DNA of 64,000 nucleotides from Laedolimicola sp934402125. GTDB taxonomy: Bacteria > Bacillota > Clostridia > Lachnospirales > Lachnospiraceae. A program made the translations under genes and the position numbers. Of the stretch, positions 24,138-32,679 are shown piece by piece. Location of the stretch: the NCBI RefSeq assembly GCF_052065835.1, contig NZ_JBQHTG010000002.1:248001-312000 (forward strand), written 5' to 3'. The notes below the pieces were generated by a model that made no database searches, had not been told where the DNA came from, and was given only the letters and a program-made list of their open reading frames with translations. Each line of letters starts with the position of its first letter. Position 1 is the stretch's first letter.

Positions 24138-25169
24138 TTGTTGAAATATAAAAATAGAGATAAAATGATTTTTTATTCTTTTTGGATGACTATTCTAATA
24201 GTTGTCTATCACCTAGCTCCTCATTTGATTGAATTGTCAGAATTTAATGAGGGGGGGAGGTACCTGAGACAGTTTTTTGAAACATTTGGGCCAATTGCAT
24301 TAAATTATTTTTTCGCTGTTTCTGCATATAAATTTTTTGTATCTGAAAAATCTTGTGGAGATAAATTAAAGAAACGATTAGTGACACTTATTGTTCCCTA
24401 CATTGCTTGGAATACAATTTATATCAGCCTGTATATTTTGCAAAATGGATTGCCCAATATTAGAACGGTTATTTTAGGATATACATTGACACCTTTTGAT
24501 GGACCGTTATGGTATATTTTTGTATTATATATTTATTTGGCAATTTCCTCAATTTGCATGAGTCGGTGGACTTGGCTATCAACAAAACTTGGATGGCTAA
24601 TTATTATATTGACATTTGTGGTGGCAGCGTTTCACCATGCTGTGATTCATTCATTGATCAGCTTTCCGTATGACTGGTGGGTTGAAAGAACATTAAGAAT
24701 GGCACCGCCATTCTTATATGGTGTATATTGTTCAAAGCATAAATTAATTGAGCTTGGTAGGCATAGTACAGTTATACCAGGAATTATATCGATGATATGT
24801 TTATTAAGTTCCACGATTTTAGGCGATAATGTTATTATAACACTATTATTATATTTATGTACATTGTCATTATGGAATGTTCTTCCTAATTTTACATTGA
24901 AGGCTGATTCGATAATTAAAAATGATATGTTTATAATATATTCAATACATGAGGGAATAATTATAGTAATGCTTGCTGTGTGTAATAAGGGAAATGTTCA
25001 TTTTGGAAAATACAGTAGCTTGATTTTCATGATACTTCTCGAAACAGTGCTGATTGTTACAATAGGGTTTTGCTTGAATTTGATTATTAGAAGACTGCCT
25101 ACAGTAGTTAATATCATATTTACCGGGGGAAGAAATGAACATCACAACAAAGAGAAAAAGCAATATTGA
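24138..25169 (+). CDS. acyltransferase family 3 membrane protein (O-acetylation of the polysaccharide)
   Basis: A 343-residue integral membrane protein with about 10 hydrophobic segments matching the OafA/WcaH-like acyltransferase-3 family. The ILIVVYHLAPH histidine in the first helix, FFAVSAYKFF, and RLVTLIVPYIAWNT followed by DGPLWYI are typical. It would acetylate the polysaccharide using cytoplasmic acetyl-CoA. A GGGGGAGAG ribosome site fits a TTG start at 24138 (or 24141); the next ATG, 27 bases on, lacks a site and would cut into the N-terminus. The end overlaps a second, truncated acyltransferase frame. Confidence 0.8.
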   Translation: MLKYKNRDKMIFYSFWMTILIVVYHLAPHLIELSEFNEGGRYLRQFFETFGPIALNYFFAVSAYKFFVSEKSCGDKLKKRLVTLIVPYIAWNTIYISLYILQNGLPNIRTVILGYTLTPFDGPLWYIFVLYIYLAISSICMSRWTWLSTKLGWLIIILTFVVAAFHHAVIHSLISFPYDWWVERTLRMAPPFLYGVYCSKHKLIELGRHSTVIPGIISMICLLSSTILGDNVIITLLLYLCTLSLWNVLPNFTLKADSIIKNDMFIIYSIHEGIIIVMLAVCNKGNVHFGKYSSLIFMILLETVLIVTIGFCLNLIIRRLPTVVNIIFTGGRNEHHNKEKKQY

Positions 25170-25203
25170 ATTATTAAGAATTTTATGTATGATGCTATTA
25201 TAA
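25135..25203 (+). pseudogene. 5' stub of a second acyltransferase family 3 gene, cut by an IS element
   Basis: A 22-codon frame, MNITTKRKSNIELLRILCMM then LL and stop. SNIELLRILCMMLI is the classic N-terminus of acyltransferase-3 proteins, where a long membrane protein should follow. The reading frame instead runs into the IS3-like left end a few bases later. GGGGGAAG upstream shows it was once a translated gene. The remainder of the gene is not found on the other side of the element within the window. Confidence 0.78.
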
Positions 25204-25285
25204 AAGTGGACACGGAAGGGTAGAGAAAAGCCTAACCGTGGAGTAATATAAAGGCGAGTATTCTACCGGAAAGGAGCTCGTCTTT

Positions 25286-25420
25286 ATGTCAAAACACTTG
25301 AATCTGTTGGAAAAGGAATTTCTAATCCGGCAGTACAAAAGCAACTACCGTATCAAAATGAGTGACTTCTGCGAAGCAAACCACATTTCAACCGGTGCAT
25401 TCCAGAAGTGGATTAAGTAG
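25286..25420 (+). pseudogene. truncated IS3 orfA (helix-turn-helix part)
   Basis: A 44-codon frame starting MSKHLNLLEKEF with the HTH stretch FCEANHISTGAFQKWIK. It stops at TAG immediately before TATGATGAAGGCGG (Y-D-E-G-G), where intact relatives read K-Q-Y-D-E-G-G. The stop is therefore probably a CAG-to-TAG change, and the rest of orfA has been deleted. AAGGAG sits 10 bases before the ATG. Confidence 0.75.
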
Positions 25421-25421
25421 T

Positions 25422-26186
25422 ATGATGAAGGCGGCTTTTATACGAATCAATCATCAGCAGGATATAAGCGATAACTATGTGTACAAGGCCTTTCGTTTTC
25501 TGGGAATAAAGGCAAAAACCAAGCATCAGGTGCATTATCGTCCTAGAAAGGTCCGAGATCTGTACCCAAATCTTATCTTCACAACTTGGGATACCGTAGA
25601 TTGTCCTCGCCAGGTAATTGTTTCGGATATGACCACATTGAAGTTCTGGATTTTCTATTTTGAGGTCACTTTCTACTTCGATGTATTCACAAAGCAAATC
25701 CTGACATGGAAACTGTCTGAGCGTCGAGGAGGTCGAGATCAATATGTAGATGGGTTAGCAGACGTAGTGGAAATGCTAAAGGGCCGTGAGGAACCGACAA
25801 TCCTCCATACAGACCAGGGCTCGGTTTATGCCTCAATGGCATACAATGCTCTAATACTGGACACAAATATTATTCGTTCTATGTCGCGGGCGGGAAAACC
25901 AACGGACACCCCTGTAAACGAAGCACTGAATGGCTGGATTAAAGAAGAACTGTATATGGATTTCCAGTTAGATCAGTGCCGTACAAGAGAAGGGGTAAAG
26001 GCCACCCTGCGGCGCTACATCGACTTTTACAACAAGCAGCGTCCCTGCTTTGCAATCGGTTATGACACGCTGGATAACTACTGCAAACGTTTCTATCGAG
26101 GTGAGTTTGAAAAGAAGGATACCTTTTCAAAGCGCATCCTGACCGAGGAACCAAAATTCGTGCACTGCTATAAAATCCTTATTTAG
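25422..26186 (+). pseudogene. 5'-truncated IS3 orfB transposase (DDE integrase core)
   Basis: A 254-codon frame beginning MMKAAFIRINHQQDISDNYVYK, already inside the region before the catalytic core of IS150-type transposases. The catalytic triad is readable: Asp in VIVSDMT, Asp in LHTDQGS, and Glu in TPVNEALNGW followed by KEELY. The N-terminal part of orfB and the frameshift region linking orfA and orfB are absent. It is probably inactive, although the core itself is intact. Confidence 0.8.
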
Positions 26187-26302
26187 AAACAGAAAAATGC
26201 GATTTTTTGGCGAAATAAACTTGGAAAAATGTGAAAAATAAAATTGAAAAATCCAGAAAAATGTGCAATACTAGTATCATCAACAATTAGGTGGTGATTT
26301 TA

Positions 26303-27595
26303 TTGAGACGGAATGCAATACAGGATCTGGTAAACTGGAAATCCAGTGAAGATCGTAAACCTATGGTGCTAAAAGGTGCCAGGCAGGTGGGTAAGACCTG
26401 GCTGATGAAGGAATTTGGCCGAAATTATTATGATAAGATTGCATATTTTAATTTTGATGAAGAAGATGAATTGAAGTCTGTTTTTGAGGTTAATAAGAAT
26501 CCACAGAGAATTCTGGAATTACTATCCATGATTCAGGGTGAAAAGATTGAACCGGGTACCACATTGATTATCTTTGATGAGATACAGGAGTGCCCGGAAG
26601 CATTGAATTCCTTGAAGTATTTTAAGGAAAAAGCCAATGAGTATCATGTGATTGCGGCAGGCAGTCTGCTGGGAACGCTTTTAGCGCAGCCAAAATCCTA
26701 TCCGGTTGGAATGGTAAATTTACTCGATATCTACCCGCTGACTTTTGATGAGTTTCTGGAAGCGACGGAGCCATCTCTGTATGCTTATTATATGAGCATT
26801 CAGAAAGAGCAGCAGATAGAAGAAATTTTTCATAATCGACTGTTGGAGGTCTATCATAATTATTTGATTATTGGCGGAATGCCGGAATGTGTTGCGTCTT
26901 GGATAAAATACAAAGATCCGGCCAAAGTTTCGCGTATTCAGCATGAATTGATAGAGGTTTATGAAAATGATTTTTCTAAACATAACGGCAAGGTCAATAG
27001 TGGACGAATCCTCATGGTATTTCGCAGTATCGTGGCGCAGCTTGCCAAGCCAAATGAAAAGTTTATGTATGGTGCAGTACGGGAGGGAGCCAGAGCGAGA
27101 GACTTTGAAGAAGCGATTGAATGGCTCGTTTCGGCTGGCATGCTGAATCGGGTTTATAATGTCTCCAGAATGGAGCATCCGTTGTCGGCGTTTGACAGGC
27201 TGGATCAGTTTAAACTTTTTCTTTTTGATACAGGCATGCTGAAAACTATGGCAGGAATTGATAATAGTGCGATCCTTTTAAAAAACGACTATCAGTTTAA
27301 AGGACCGCTGACAGAAAATTTTGTTCTGCAGCAGCTTCGCGGACAATTTGAGGTGGAGCCCAGATATTATTCGGATAAAAACAGAGAAATTGATTTTGTG
27401 CTTCAATATGGGACGGAGATTATCCCGGTTGAAGTGAAGGGCGGAGAAGATAAATCAGCACCATCGTTTAAACGGTACATTGCAGAGCATGAACCGAAAT
27501 ATGCGTTGCGCTTTTCAAAAAGAGGTTATCGGAAGGATGGATACATTTCTAATATTCCGTTATATCTTGCGCGGAAAACAAAGGAACTGTTATAA
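26303..27595 (+). CDS. AAA ATPase with C-terminal DUF4143 domain
   Basis: A 430-residue protein of the stand-alone ATPase/DUF4143 family. Walker A is GARQVGKTW (about 27-35), Walker B is LIIFDEIQECP, and a sensor-like AAGSLLG follows. The C-terminal domain contains REIDFVLQYG and IIPVEVKGGED, a PD-(D/E)xK-like nuclease pattern. The biological role of the family is unknown; members are often found singly in accessory regions. The TTG start at 26303 with AGGTGG upstream matches relatives that begin M-(L)-R-R-N; a GTG 12 bases upstream is also possible. A plausible promoter (TTGAAA-17-AATACT, 26244-26272) lies between it and the IS element, so it is its own unit. Confidence 0.85.
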   Translation: MRRNAIQDLVNWKSSEDRKPMVLKGARQVGKTWLMKEFGRNYYDKIAYFNFDEEDELKSVFEVNKNPQRILELLSMIQGEKIEPGTTLIIFDEIQECPEALNSLKYFKEKANEYHVIAAGSLLGTLLAQPKSYPVGMVNLLDIYPLTFDEFLEATEPSLYAYYMSIQKEQQIEEIFHNRLLEVYHNYLIIGGMPECVASWIKYKDPAKVSRIQHELIEVYENDFSKHNGKVNSGRILMVFRSIVAQLAKPNEKFMYGAVREGARARDFEEAIEWLVSAGMLNRVYNVSRMEHPLSAFDRLDQFKLFLFDTGMLKTMAGIDNSAILLKNDYQFKGPLTENFVLQQLRGQFEVEPRYYSDKNREIDFVLQYGTEIIPVEVKGGEDKSAPSFKRYIAEHEPKYALRFSKRGYRKDGYISNIPLYLARKTKELL

Positions 27596-27638
27596 AAGTG
27601 AAGTGGAAAGTTGAGTACCTACGTTGTCAAATAAGTAC

Positions 27639-27668
27639 TTGACATCTTCGCCCGTAAAGGTTTAAAAT
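27639..27668 (+). promoter_or_regulatory. promoter for the pheST leader
   Basis: TTGACA (27639-27644), 18 bp spacer, TAAAAT (27663-27668). It lies just upstream of the T-box leader. Confidence 0.75.
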
Positions 27669-27674
27669 AACCTT

Positions 27675-27940
27675 TGATATGACAAATGCAACGAAGGTGC
27701 ACAGTAACCTTTCTTCTTCTTTCAGAGAGAGACCGTCAGCGGCTGTGAGCGGGCTTAAGTTCAGAAGAGAGTGTGAAATTCCCACCGGAGCAGCATCGCT
27801 GAAGAGATTTGGTAGGCGGTGACGTAACCTGCACGTTACGCAGAAGATGAGAGCCTGTCTGATAAATGAAGAGACAGGAATCAGGGTGGTACCGCGGAAT
27901 ATATGCTCCGTCCCTACTGTGTAGGGATGGAGCTTTTTTT
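27675..27940 (+). promoter_or_regulatory. T-box leader controlling pheST
   Basis: Tandem stems end in the diagnostic T-box sequence AGGGTGGTACCGCG (27883-27896), which pairs with the 3' end of uncharged tRNA. A hairpin CCTGTCT/AGACAGG precedes it (27854-27878), and a G-C-rich terminator follows. Uncharged tRNA-Phe is expected to bind and stabilise the antiterminator, switching on phenylalanyl-tRNA synthetase. A candidate specifier codon is TTC (27779-27781) in the sequence GAAATTCCC, which would match Phe; the exact specifier bulge was not modelled. Confidence 0.92.
27905..27940 (+). terminator. T-box-controlled terminator before pheS
   Basis: GCTCCGTCCCTAC (27905-27917) pairs with GTAGGGATGGAGC (27921-27933), followed by seven T. 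It is mutually exclusive with the T-box antiterminator just upstream. Confidence 0.9.
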
Positions 27941-27963
27941 GCGCGTTTGCATTGAGAAGGGCA

Positions 27964-28075
27964 GGCAGTTTCAAAAGCAGGCAGTTGGGTGCTTGCACAC
28001 AAATGTCTGCTTTTGAAATTGCCTATGCGGCGAAAGCCGCGAGTTTCAGAAAGCGATAGCTTTCTGAAACTGCCC
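27964..28075. repeat. structured palindromic element, copy B, inside the pheST leader
   Basis: A non-coding stretch between the T-box terminator and pheS. An outer stem GGCAGTTTCAAAAGCAGGCA (27964-27983) pairs with 28004-28023 at 18 of 20 positions, the other two being G-U. Its loop contains GTGC-TT-GCAC (27989-27998). GCGGC-GAAA-GCCGC follows (28027-28040), then a perfect 12 bp hairpin GTTTCAGAAAGC-GATA-GCTTTCTGAAAC (28043-28070). The order of parts matches copy A upstream of ackA, though the stem sequences differ. Confidence 0.65.
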
Positions 28076-28123
28076 TGGAGTACACGTCCCTCAAAAACCA
28101 ATAATTCAGGAAAGGTGAGAACA

Positions 28124-29143
28124 ATGAAGGAAAAACTGCAGAAAATCCGGGAAAATGCCATTGCGCAGATTCGGGAAGCGAAAAATCTGAACACATTGAA
28201 TGAAGCTCGCGTGGCCATTCTTGGTAAAAAGGGTGAACTGACCAGCGTATTGAAGAGCATGAAGGACGTGGCTCCGGAGGACAGACCGAAGGTAGGCCAG
28301 CTGGTTAATGAGACCCGTGAAGAGATTGAAAGGGTTCTGGAAGAAGCCAAGGCAAAGATGGAAGCCATGGTTCGCGAGGAGAAGCTGAAGGCAGAGGTTA
28401 TCGACGTAACGCTTCCGGCGAAGAAGAACAATGTAGGACATCGTCATCCGAATACCATTGCCCTGGAGGAGGTTGAGCGTATCTTCGTAGGTATGGGCTA
28501 CGAGGTGGTAGAAGGACCGGAGATCGAGTACGACCTTTACAATTTTGAAAAACTGAATATTCCGGAAGGACATCCGGCCAAGGACGAGCAGGATACCTTC
28601 TATATCAATAAAAACATCGTGCTGCGTACCCAGACTTCTCCCTGCCAGGCCCGTGTGATGGAGCAAGGAAAGCTGCCGATCCGTATGATCGCTCCGGGAC
28701 GTGTGTTCCGTTCTGACGAGGTGGACGCAACTCATTCCCCGTCCTTCCATCAGATTGAAGGTCTGGTTGTGGACAAGAATGTTACTTTTGCGGATCTGAA
28801 GGGTACGCTGGAGGAGTTTGCCAAGGAGCTGTTCGGCGCCGAGACGAAGACCAAGTTCCGTCCCCATCATTTCCCGTTTACGGAGCCCAGCGCCGAGGTA
28901 GATGTAAGCTGCTTCAAATGCGGCGGTAAGGGCTGCCGGTTCTGCAAGGGCAGCGGCTGGATCGAGATCCTGGGCTGCGGTATGGTACATCCTCACGTAC
29001 TGGAGATGTGTGGGATCGATCCCAACGAGTACACAGGCTTTGCCTTTGGCGTAGGTCTGGAGAGAATTGCGTTGCTGAAGTATGAGATTGACGACATGAG
29101 ACTGTTATACGAAAATGATATTCGTTTCTTGAAACAGTTCTAA
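28124..29143 (+). CDS. pheS: phenylalanyl-tRNA synthetase alpha subunit
   Basis: Catalytic alpha subunit of the alpha2-beta2 class II enzyme, 339 residues, the normal length. The N-terminal coiled coil binds tRNA. The catalytic core has the motif 2 stretch FRSDEVDATHSPSFHQIEG, and motif 3 is in GFAFGVGLERIALLKY. A cysteine group CFKCGGKGCRFC typical of Firmicute PheS is present. Open frame extends 45 codons upstream through the repeat element, but only the ATG at 28124, preceded by AGGAAAGGTGAG, gives the family N-terminus. pheT follows after 15 bases; both are controlled by the T-box. Confidence 0.97.
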   Translation: MKEKLQKIRENAIAQIREAKNLNTLNEARVAILGKKGELTSVLKSMKDVAPEDRPKVGQLVNETREEIERVLEEAKAKMEAMVREEKLKAEVIDVTLPAKKNNVGHRHPNTIALEEVERIFVGMGYEVVEGPEIEYDLYNFEKLNIPEGHPAKDEQDTFYINKNIVLRTQTSPCQARVMEQGKLPIRMIAPGRVFRSDEVDATHSPSFHQIEGLVVDKNVTFADLKGTLEEFAKELFGAETKTKFRPHHFPFTEPSAEVDVSCFKCGGKGCRFCKGSGWIEILGCGMVHPHVLEMCGIDPNEYTGFAFGVGLERIALLKYEIDDMRLLYENDIRFLKQF

Positions 29144-29158
29144 GGAGGGAGAAAAACA

Positions 29159-31579
29159 ATGGATACATCTTTATCATGGATTAAAGCGTATGTGCCGGAT
29201 CTGGATGTAACGGCGCAGGAATATACAGATGCAATGACACTTTCCGGAACGAAGGTGGAGGGCTTCACCAGACTGGACGCAGATCTGGAAAATATCATCA
29301 TTGGTCAGATCGTGAAGATTGAGCAGCACCCGGACGCGGATAAGCTGGTAGTATGCCAGGTTAATATCGGAGAGGCAGAGCCGATTCAGATCGTTACAGG
29401 CGCCCCCAATGTCAAAGAAGGACAGAAAATTCCGGTAGTTTTGGACGGCGGCCGCGTAGCAGGCGGACATGACGGCAAGATGACTCCGGGCGGAATCAAG
29501 ATTAAAAAGGGAAAGCTTCGCGGAGTGGAGTCCAACGGTATGATGTGCTCCATCGAGGAGCTGGGTCAGAGCCGGGAGATGTACCCGGAAGCGCCGGAAT
29601 ACGGAATCTATATTTTCCCGGATGACGCAGTGGTAGGCGAGAACGCTATCCACGCCCTGGGTCTGGACGACGTAGTATTTGAATATGAGATTACCTCCAA
29701 CCGTGTGGACTGCTACAGTGTCATCGGTATAGCCAGAGAGGCAGCGGCGACCTTCCGGAAGAAGTTTGTACCGCCTGTGGTAACCGTAAAGGGCTCCGGC
29801 GGAGATGTCAATGATTATATCAAGGTAGATGTAAAGGATGCGGATCTCTGCCCCCGTTATTGCGCGAGAGTGGTCAAGAATATCAAGCTGGCTCCCTCAC
29901 CGCAGTGGATGCAGCGCAGACTGGCTGTAAACGGTATCCGCCCCATCAATAATATCGTGGATATCACCAATTATGTAATGGAAGAGTATGGTCAGCCCAT
30001 GCACGCCTACGATCTGGATACCATTGCGGGTCATCAGATTCTGGTGCGCCGGGCAGAGGAAGGCGAGAAGTTCGTGACCTTGGACGGCCAGGAGCGTACC
30101 ATGGATGAGAATGTTCTGATGATCTGCGACGGTGAGAAGGCTGTGGGAATCGCAGGTATCATGGGCGGTGAGAATTCCATGATTACAGACCATGTAAAGA
30201 CGATGCTGTTTGAGGCTGCCTGCTTTGACGGCGTGAATATCCGCCTTTCCGCAAAGCGTATCGGTCTTCGTACCGATGCTTCCGGTAAGTTTGAAAAGGG
30301 TCTGGATCCGAACAATGCCCAGGCTGCCATCGATCGTGCCTGCCAGCTGATTGAGGAGCTGGGAGCCGGTGAAGTGGTAGACGGTATGGTTGACGTTTAT
30401 TACGGAAAGAGCGAGCCTTCCAGAGTGCCCTTTGACGCGGATAAGATCAATGGTCTTCTGGGAACCGATCTCAGCAAAGAGCAGATGTTGGATTATCTGA
30501 AGCTGGTCGAGCTGGATTATGATGAGAAAACCAATGAAATCGTAGCGCCCACCTTCCGGCAGGATATTCACCGCCTGGCAGATGTGGCAGAGGAGGTAGC
30601 GCGTTTCTTCGGTTACGACAATATTCCGACCACACTGCCGAGAGGAGAGGCTACCACAGGTAAGCTTCCGTTCAAGCTTCGCGTGGAGGCTGTGGCAAGA
30701 GATATCGCTGAGTTCTGCGGCTTTTCCCAGGGTATGACTTATTCCTTTGAGAGCCCGAAGGTATTTGATAAGCTGCTTCTTGACGCGGAGGATCCCATGC
30801 GCCGGGCAATCCGGATTTCCAACCCGCTGGGCGAGGATTTCAGTATCATGCGTACTACCTCCATGAATGGTATGCTGACTTCTCTGGCTACGAACTACAA
30901 TCGCAGAAATAAGAATGTACGTCTGTACGAAATGGGTAATATCTATATCGCGAAGGCGCTTCCGCTTCAGGAGCTTCCGGATGAGCGGATGCAGTTCACC
31001 CTGGGTATGTATGGCGACGGCGATTTCTATAATATGAAGGGCGTTATCGAGGAGTTCTTCGATAAGCTGGGTATGCGCGACCGTGTACACTATGATCCGA
31101 AGGCCGGTAAGAATTATCTCCATCCGGGACGTCAGGCCAATATCTATTATGACGGCAAGCTGATGGGCTATCTGGGTGAGGTTCATCCGGTGGTTGCCGA
31201 CACCTATGGCATCGGCGAGCGGGCTTATGTGGCTGTTCTGGATATGCCGGTGGTAACGGAGATGGCGACCTTTGGTCGTAAGTATGAGGGAATTGCCAAG
31301 TTCCCGGCAGTAACCCGTGATATCTCCATGGTGATCCCCAAGGAGGTGCTGGCAGGCCAGATCGAAGAGGTGATTGAGCAGAAGGGCGGCAGCTATCTGG
31401 AAAGCTTCCAGCTGTTCGACATCTACGAGGGAAGCCAGATTAAGGAAGGTTATAAGTCCGTGGCTTATTCTATCGTATTCCGCGGTAAAGATAAGACGCT
31501 GGAGGAGAGCGACATTTCCGCGGCTATGAAGCGGATCCTGAAGGGTCTGGAGGGCCTGAACGCAGAGCTTCGTCAGTAG
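29159..31579 (+). CDS. pheT: phenylalanyl-tRNA synthetase beta subunit
   Basis: Beta subunit of phenylalanyl-tRNA synthetase, 806 residues, full length. The order is: N-terminal B1 and an EMAP-like tRNA-binding domain (about 40-150, with IGQIVKIEQHPDADKL and the GAPNV loop), B3/B4 editing domain (about 205-400, with NPSR-type SNRVDCYSV and ANNIVDITNYV-like INNIVDITNYV), B5 domain, catalytic-like core, and C-terminal anticodon-binding FDX-ACB domain (from about 713, FPAVTRDISMVI). It is co-transcribed with pheS, and an intrinsic terminator lies 22 bases after the stop. Confidence 0.97.
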   Translation: MDTSLSWIKAYVPDLDVTAQEYTDAMTLSGTKVEGFTRLDADLENIIIGQIVKIEQHPDADKLVVCQVNIGEAEPIQIVTGAPNVKEGQKIPVVLDGGRVAGGHDGKMTPGGIKIKKGKLRGVESNGMMCSIEELGQSREMYPEAPEYGIYIFPDDAVVGENAIHALGLDDVVFEYEITSNRVDCYSVIGIAREAAATFRKKFVPPVVTVKGSGGDVNDYIKVDVKDADLCPRYCARVVKNIKLAPSPQWMQRRLAVNGIRPINNIVDITNYVMEEYGQPMHAYDLDTIAGHQILVRRAEEGEKFVTLDGQERTMDENVLMICDGEKAVGIAGIMGGENSMITDHVKTMLFEAACFDGVNIRLSAKRIGLRTDASGKFEKGLDPNNAQAAIDRACQLIEELGAGEVVDGMVDVYYGKSEPSRVPFDADKINGLLGTDLSKEQMLDYLKLVELDYDEKTNEIVAPTFRQDIHRLADVAEEVARFFGYDNIPTTLPRGEATTGKLPFKLRVEAVARDIAEFCGFSQGMTYSFESPKVFDKLLLDAEDPMRRAIRISNPLGEDFSIMRTTSMNGMLTSLATNYNRRNKNVRLYEMGNIYIAKALPLQELPDERMQFTLGMYGDGDFYNMKGVIEEFFDKLGMRDRVHYDPKAGKNYLHPGRQANIYYDGKLMGYLGEVHPVVADTYGIGERAYVAVLDMPVVTEMATFGRKYEGIAKFPAVTRDISMVIPKEVLAGQIEEVIEQKGGSYLESFQLFDIYEGSQIKEGYKSVAYSIVFRGKDKTLEESDISAAMKRILKGLEGLNAELRQ

Positions 31580-31600
31580 TATAAAACTGTAAAACTTTTA

Positions 31601-31635
31601 CAGGACATCGATTGAAAAGATCGATGTCCTGTTTT
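31601..31635 (+). terminator. intrinsic terminator after pheT
   Basis: CAGGACATCGAT (31601-31612) pairs perfectly with ATCGATGTCCTG (31620-31631), followed by TTTT. Confidence 0.85.
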
Positions 31636-31637
31636 GG

Positions 31638-31666
31638 CTGACAGAATGGCCCGGACATGCTATAAT
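31638..31666 (+). promoter_or_regulatory. promoter for the Gfo/Idh oxidoreductase gene
   Basis: CTGACA (31638-31643), 17 bp spacer, TATAAT (31661-31666), placed immediately after the pheT terminator. The gene's ATG is 38 bases further on. Confidence 0.75.
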
Positions 31667-31703
31667 ATTTTTATGTGAGCAATTTCGGACAGGAGGATGA
31701 TGT

Positions 31704-32657
31704 ATGAAGGTAGGTATCGTTGGGGCAGGGATGACAGTGCCCTGGTTTCTGGAGGCGTCAGACGGGATTCCTGCAATGGAAGTGACGGCTCTGTTTGCGC
31801 GAAAAGAGGAGAAGCGAAAAGAGCTTTGTGAGAAATATCAGATTCCGGCAGCCTATGACAGCTATGAGAAGCTGCTTGCGGATCCGGAGATTGACGTATT
31901 ATATCTGCCGGTACCCAATCATCTGCATTACACCTTTGCGAAGCAGGCGCTGGAGGCAGGAAAACATGTGATTCAGGAGAAGCCCTTTACCGTGACCTGT
32001 GAAGAGGCAGAGGAGCTGGCAGCTCTGGCCCGGGAAAAAGGGCTGATTCTTTTTGAGGCGATTACCAATCAGTACAATGCCAACTATGAAGAGGTGCGAA
32101 AGCTTCTGCCGGGTGTGGGTGACGTGAAGATTGTGCAGCTGAATTTTTCCCAGTATTCCAGCCGCTACGAGGCTTTTAAACGGGGACAGATTGCGCCGGT
32201 CTTTGATCCGGAGAAGGCGGGCGGCGCGCTGATGGATCTGAATATCTACAATATCCACTTTGTGGCGGGGCTTTTTGGAGAACCCAGGGCGGTTCATTAT
32301 TTCCCCAATATAGAAAAGGGAGTGGATACCTCGGGAATCCTGGTAATGGAGTACCCGGGCTTTCAGTGTGTCTGCATCGCGGCAAAGGACTGCGGAGCGC
32401 CGCTTTCCGTGAATATCGAGGGCGATAAGGGCTGTATCTTCAGCCATTCGAATTCCGGACGCTTTGAGGAGTTCAGTTATCAGGAAAATAAAAAGGAGCC
32501 GGTGCATTATGAGCTGGCCTGCCGGGAGAATGCCTTCACGGAAGAACTGACTGCCTTTACGGACTATTACGTAAGAAATGACCGGGCAGAGTTTGACAGG
32601 CGTCTGGACCACAGCCTGAGAGTTATGCGGATTCTTAATCAGGCAAGAAAAGCTTAA
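31704..32657 (+). CDS. Gfo/Idh/MocA family oxidoreductase
   Basis: NAD(P)-dependent dehydrogenase of the Gfo/Idh/MocA family, 317 residues. The Rossmann fold starts MKVGIVGAGM, and PVPNHLHYTFAKQALEAGKHVIQEKP (summarised here) ends in the catalytic EKP lysine motif at 92-94. The C-terminal half is the substrate-binding sheet domain. Members oxidise sugars, inositols or related polyols; the substrate here is unknown. It has its own promoter. The corA gene follows after 22 bases and likely shares the transcript. Confidence 0.88.
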   Translation: MKVGIVGAGMTVPWFLEASDGIPAMEVTALFARKEEKRKELCEKYQIPAAYDSYEKLLADPEIDVLYLPVPNHLHYTFAKQALEAGKHVIQEKPFTVTCEEAEELAALAREKGLILFEAITNQYNANYEEVRKLLPGVGDVKIVQLNFSQYSSRYEAFKRGQIAPVFDPEKAGGALMDLNIYNIHFVAGLFGEPRAVHYFPNIEKGVDTSGILVMEYPGFQCVCIAAKDCGAPLSVNIEGDKGCIFSHSNSGRFEEFSYQENKKEPVHYELACRENAFTEELTAFTDYYVRNDRAEFDRRLDHSLRVMRILNQARKA

Positions 32658-32679
32658 GGACAAGAACCGGAGGAAGGAT

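Larger units (their letters stand above)
25207..26186 (+). mobile_element. decayed IS3-family (IS150-like) insertion sequence
   Basis: The left end TGGACACGG follows directly on the truncated acyltransferase stub. It is followed by a short orfA piece and an orfB frame with DDE integrase core. No matching right end (CCGTGTCCA) is seen in the 116 bases after the transposase stop, so the right boundary is given as the end of coding similarity. An internal deletion has fused early orfA to mid orfB, so the element is non-autonomous or dead. Confidence 0.8.

Noticed and set aside
25206..26302. Complete IS element with both terminal repeats
   Set aside because: The left end TGGACACGG is present, but no inverted copy was found to the right before the DUF4143 gene, so the right boundary cannot be drawn.
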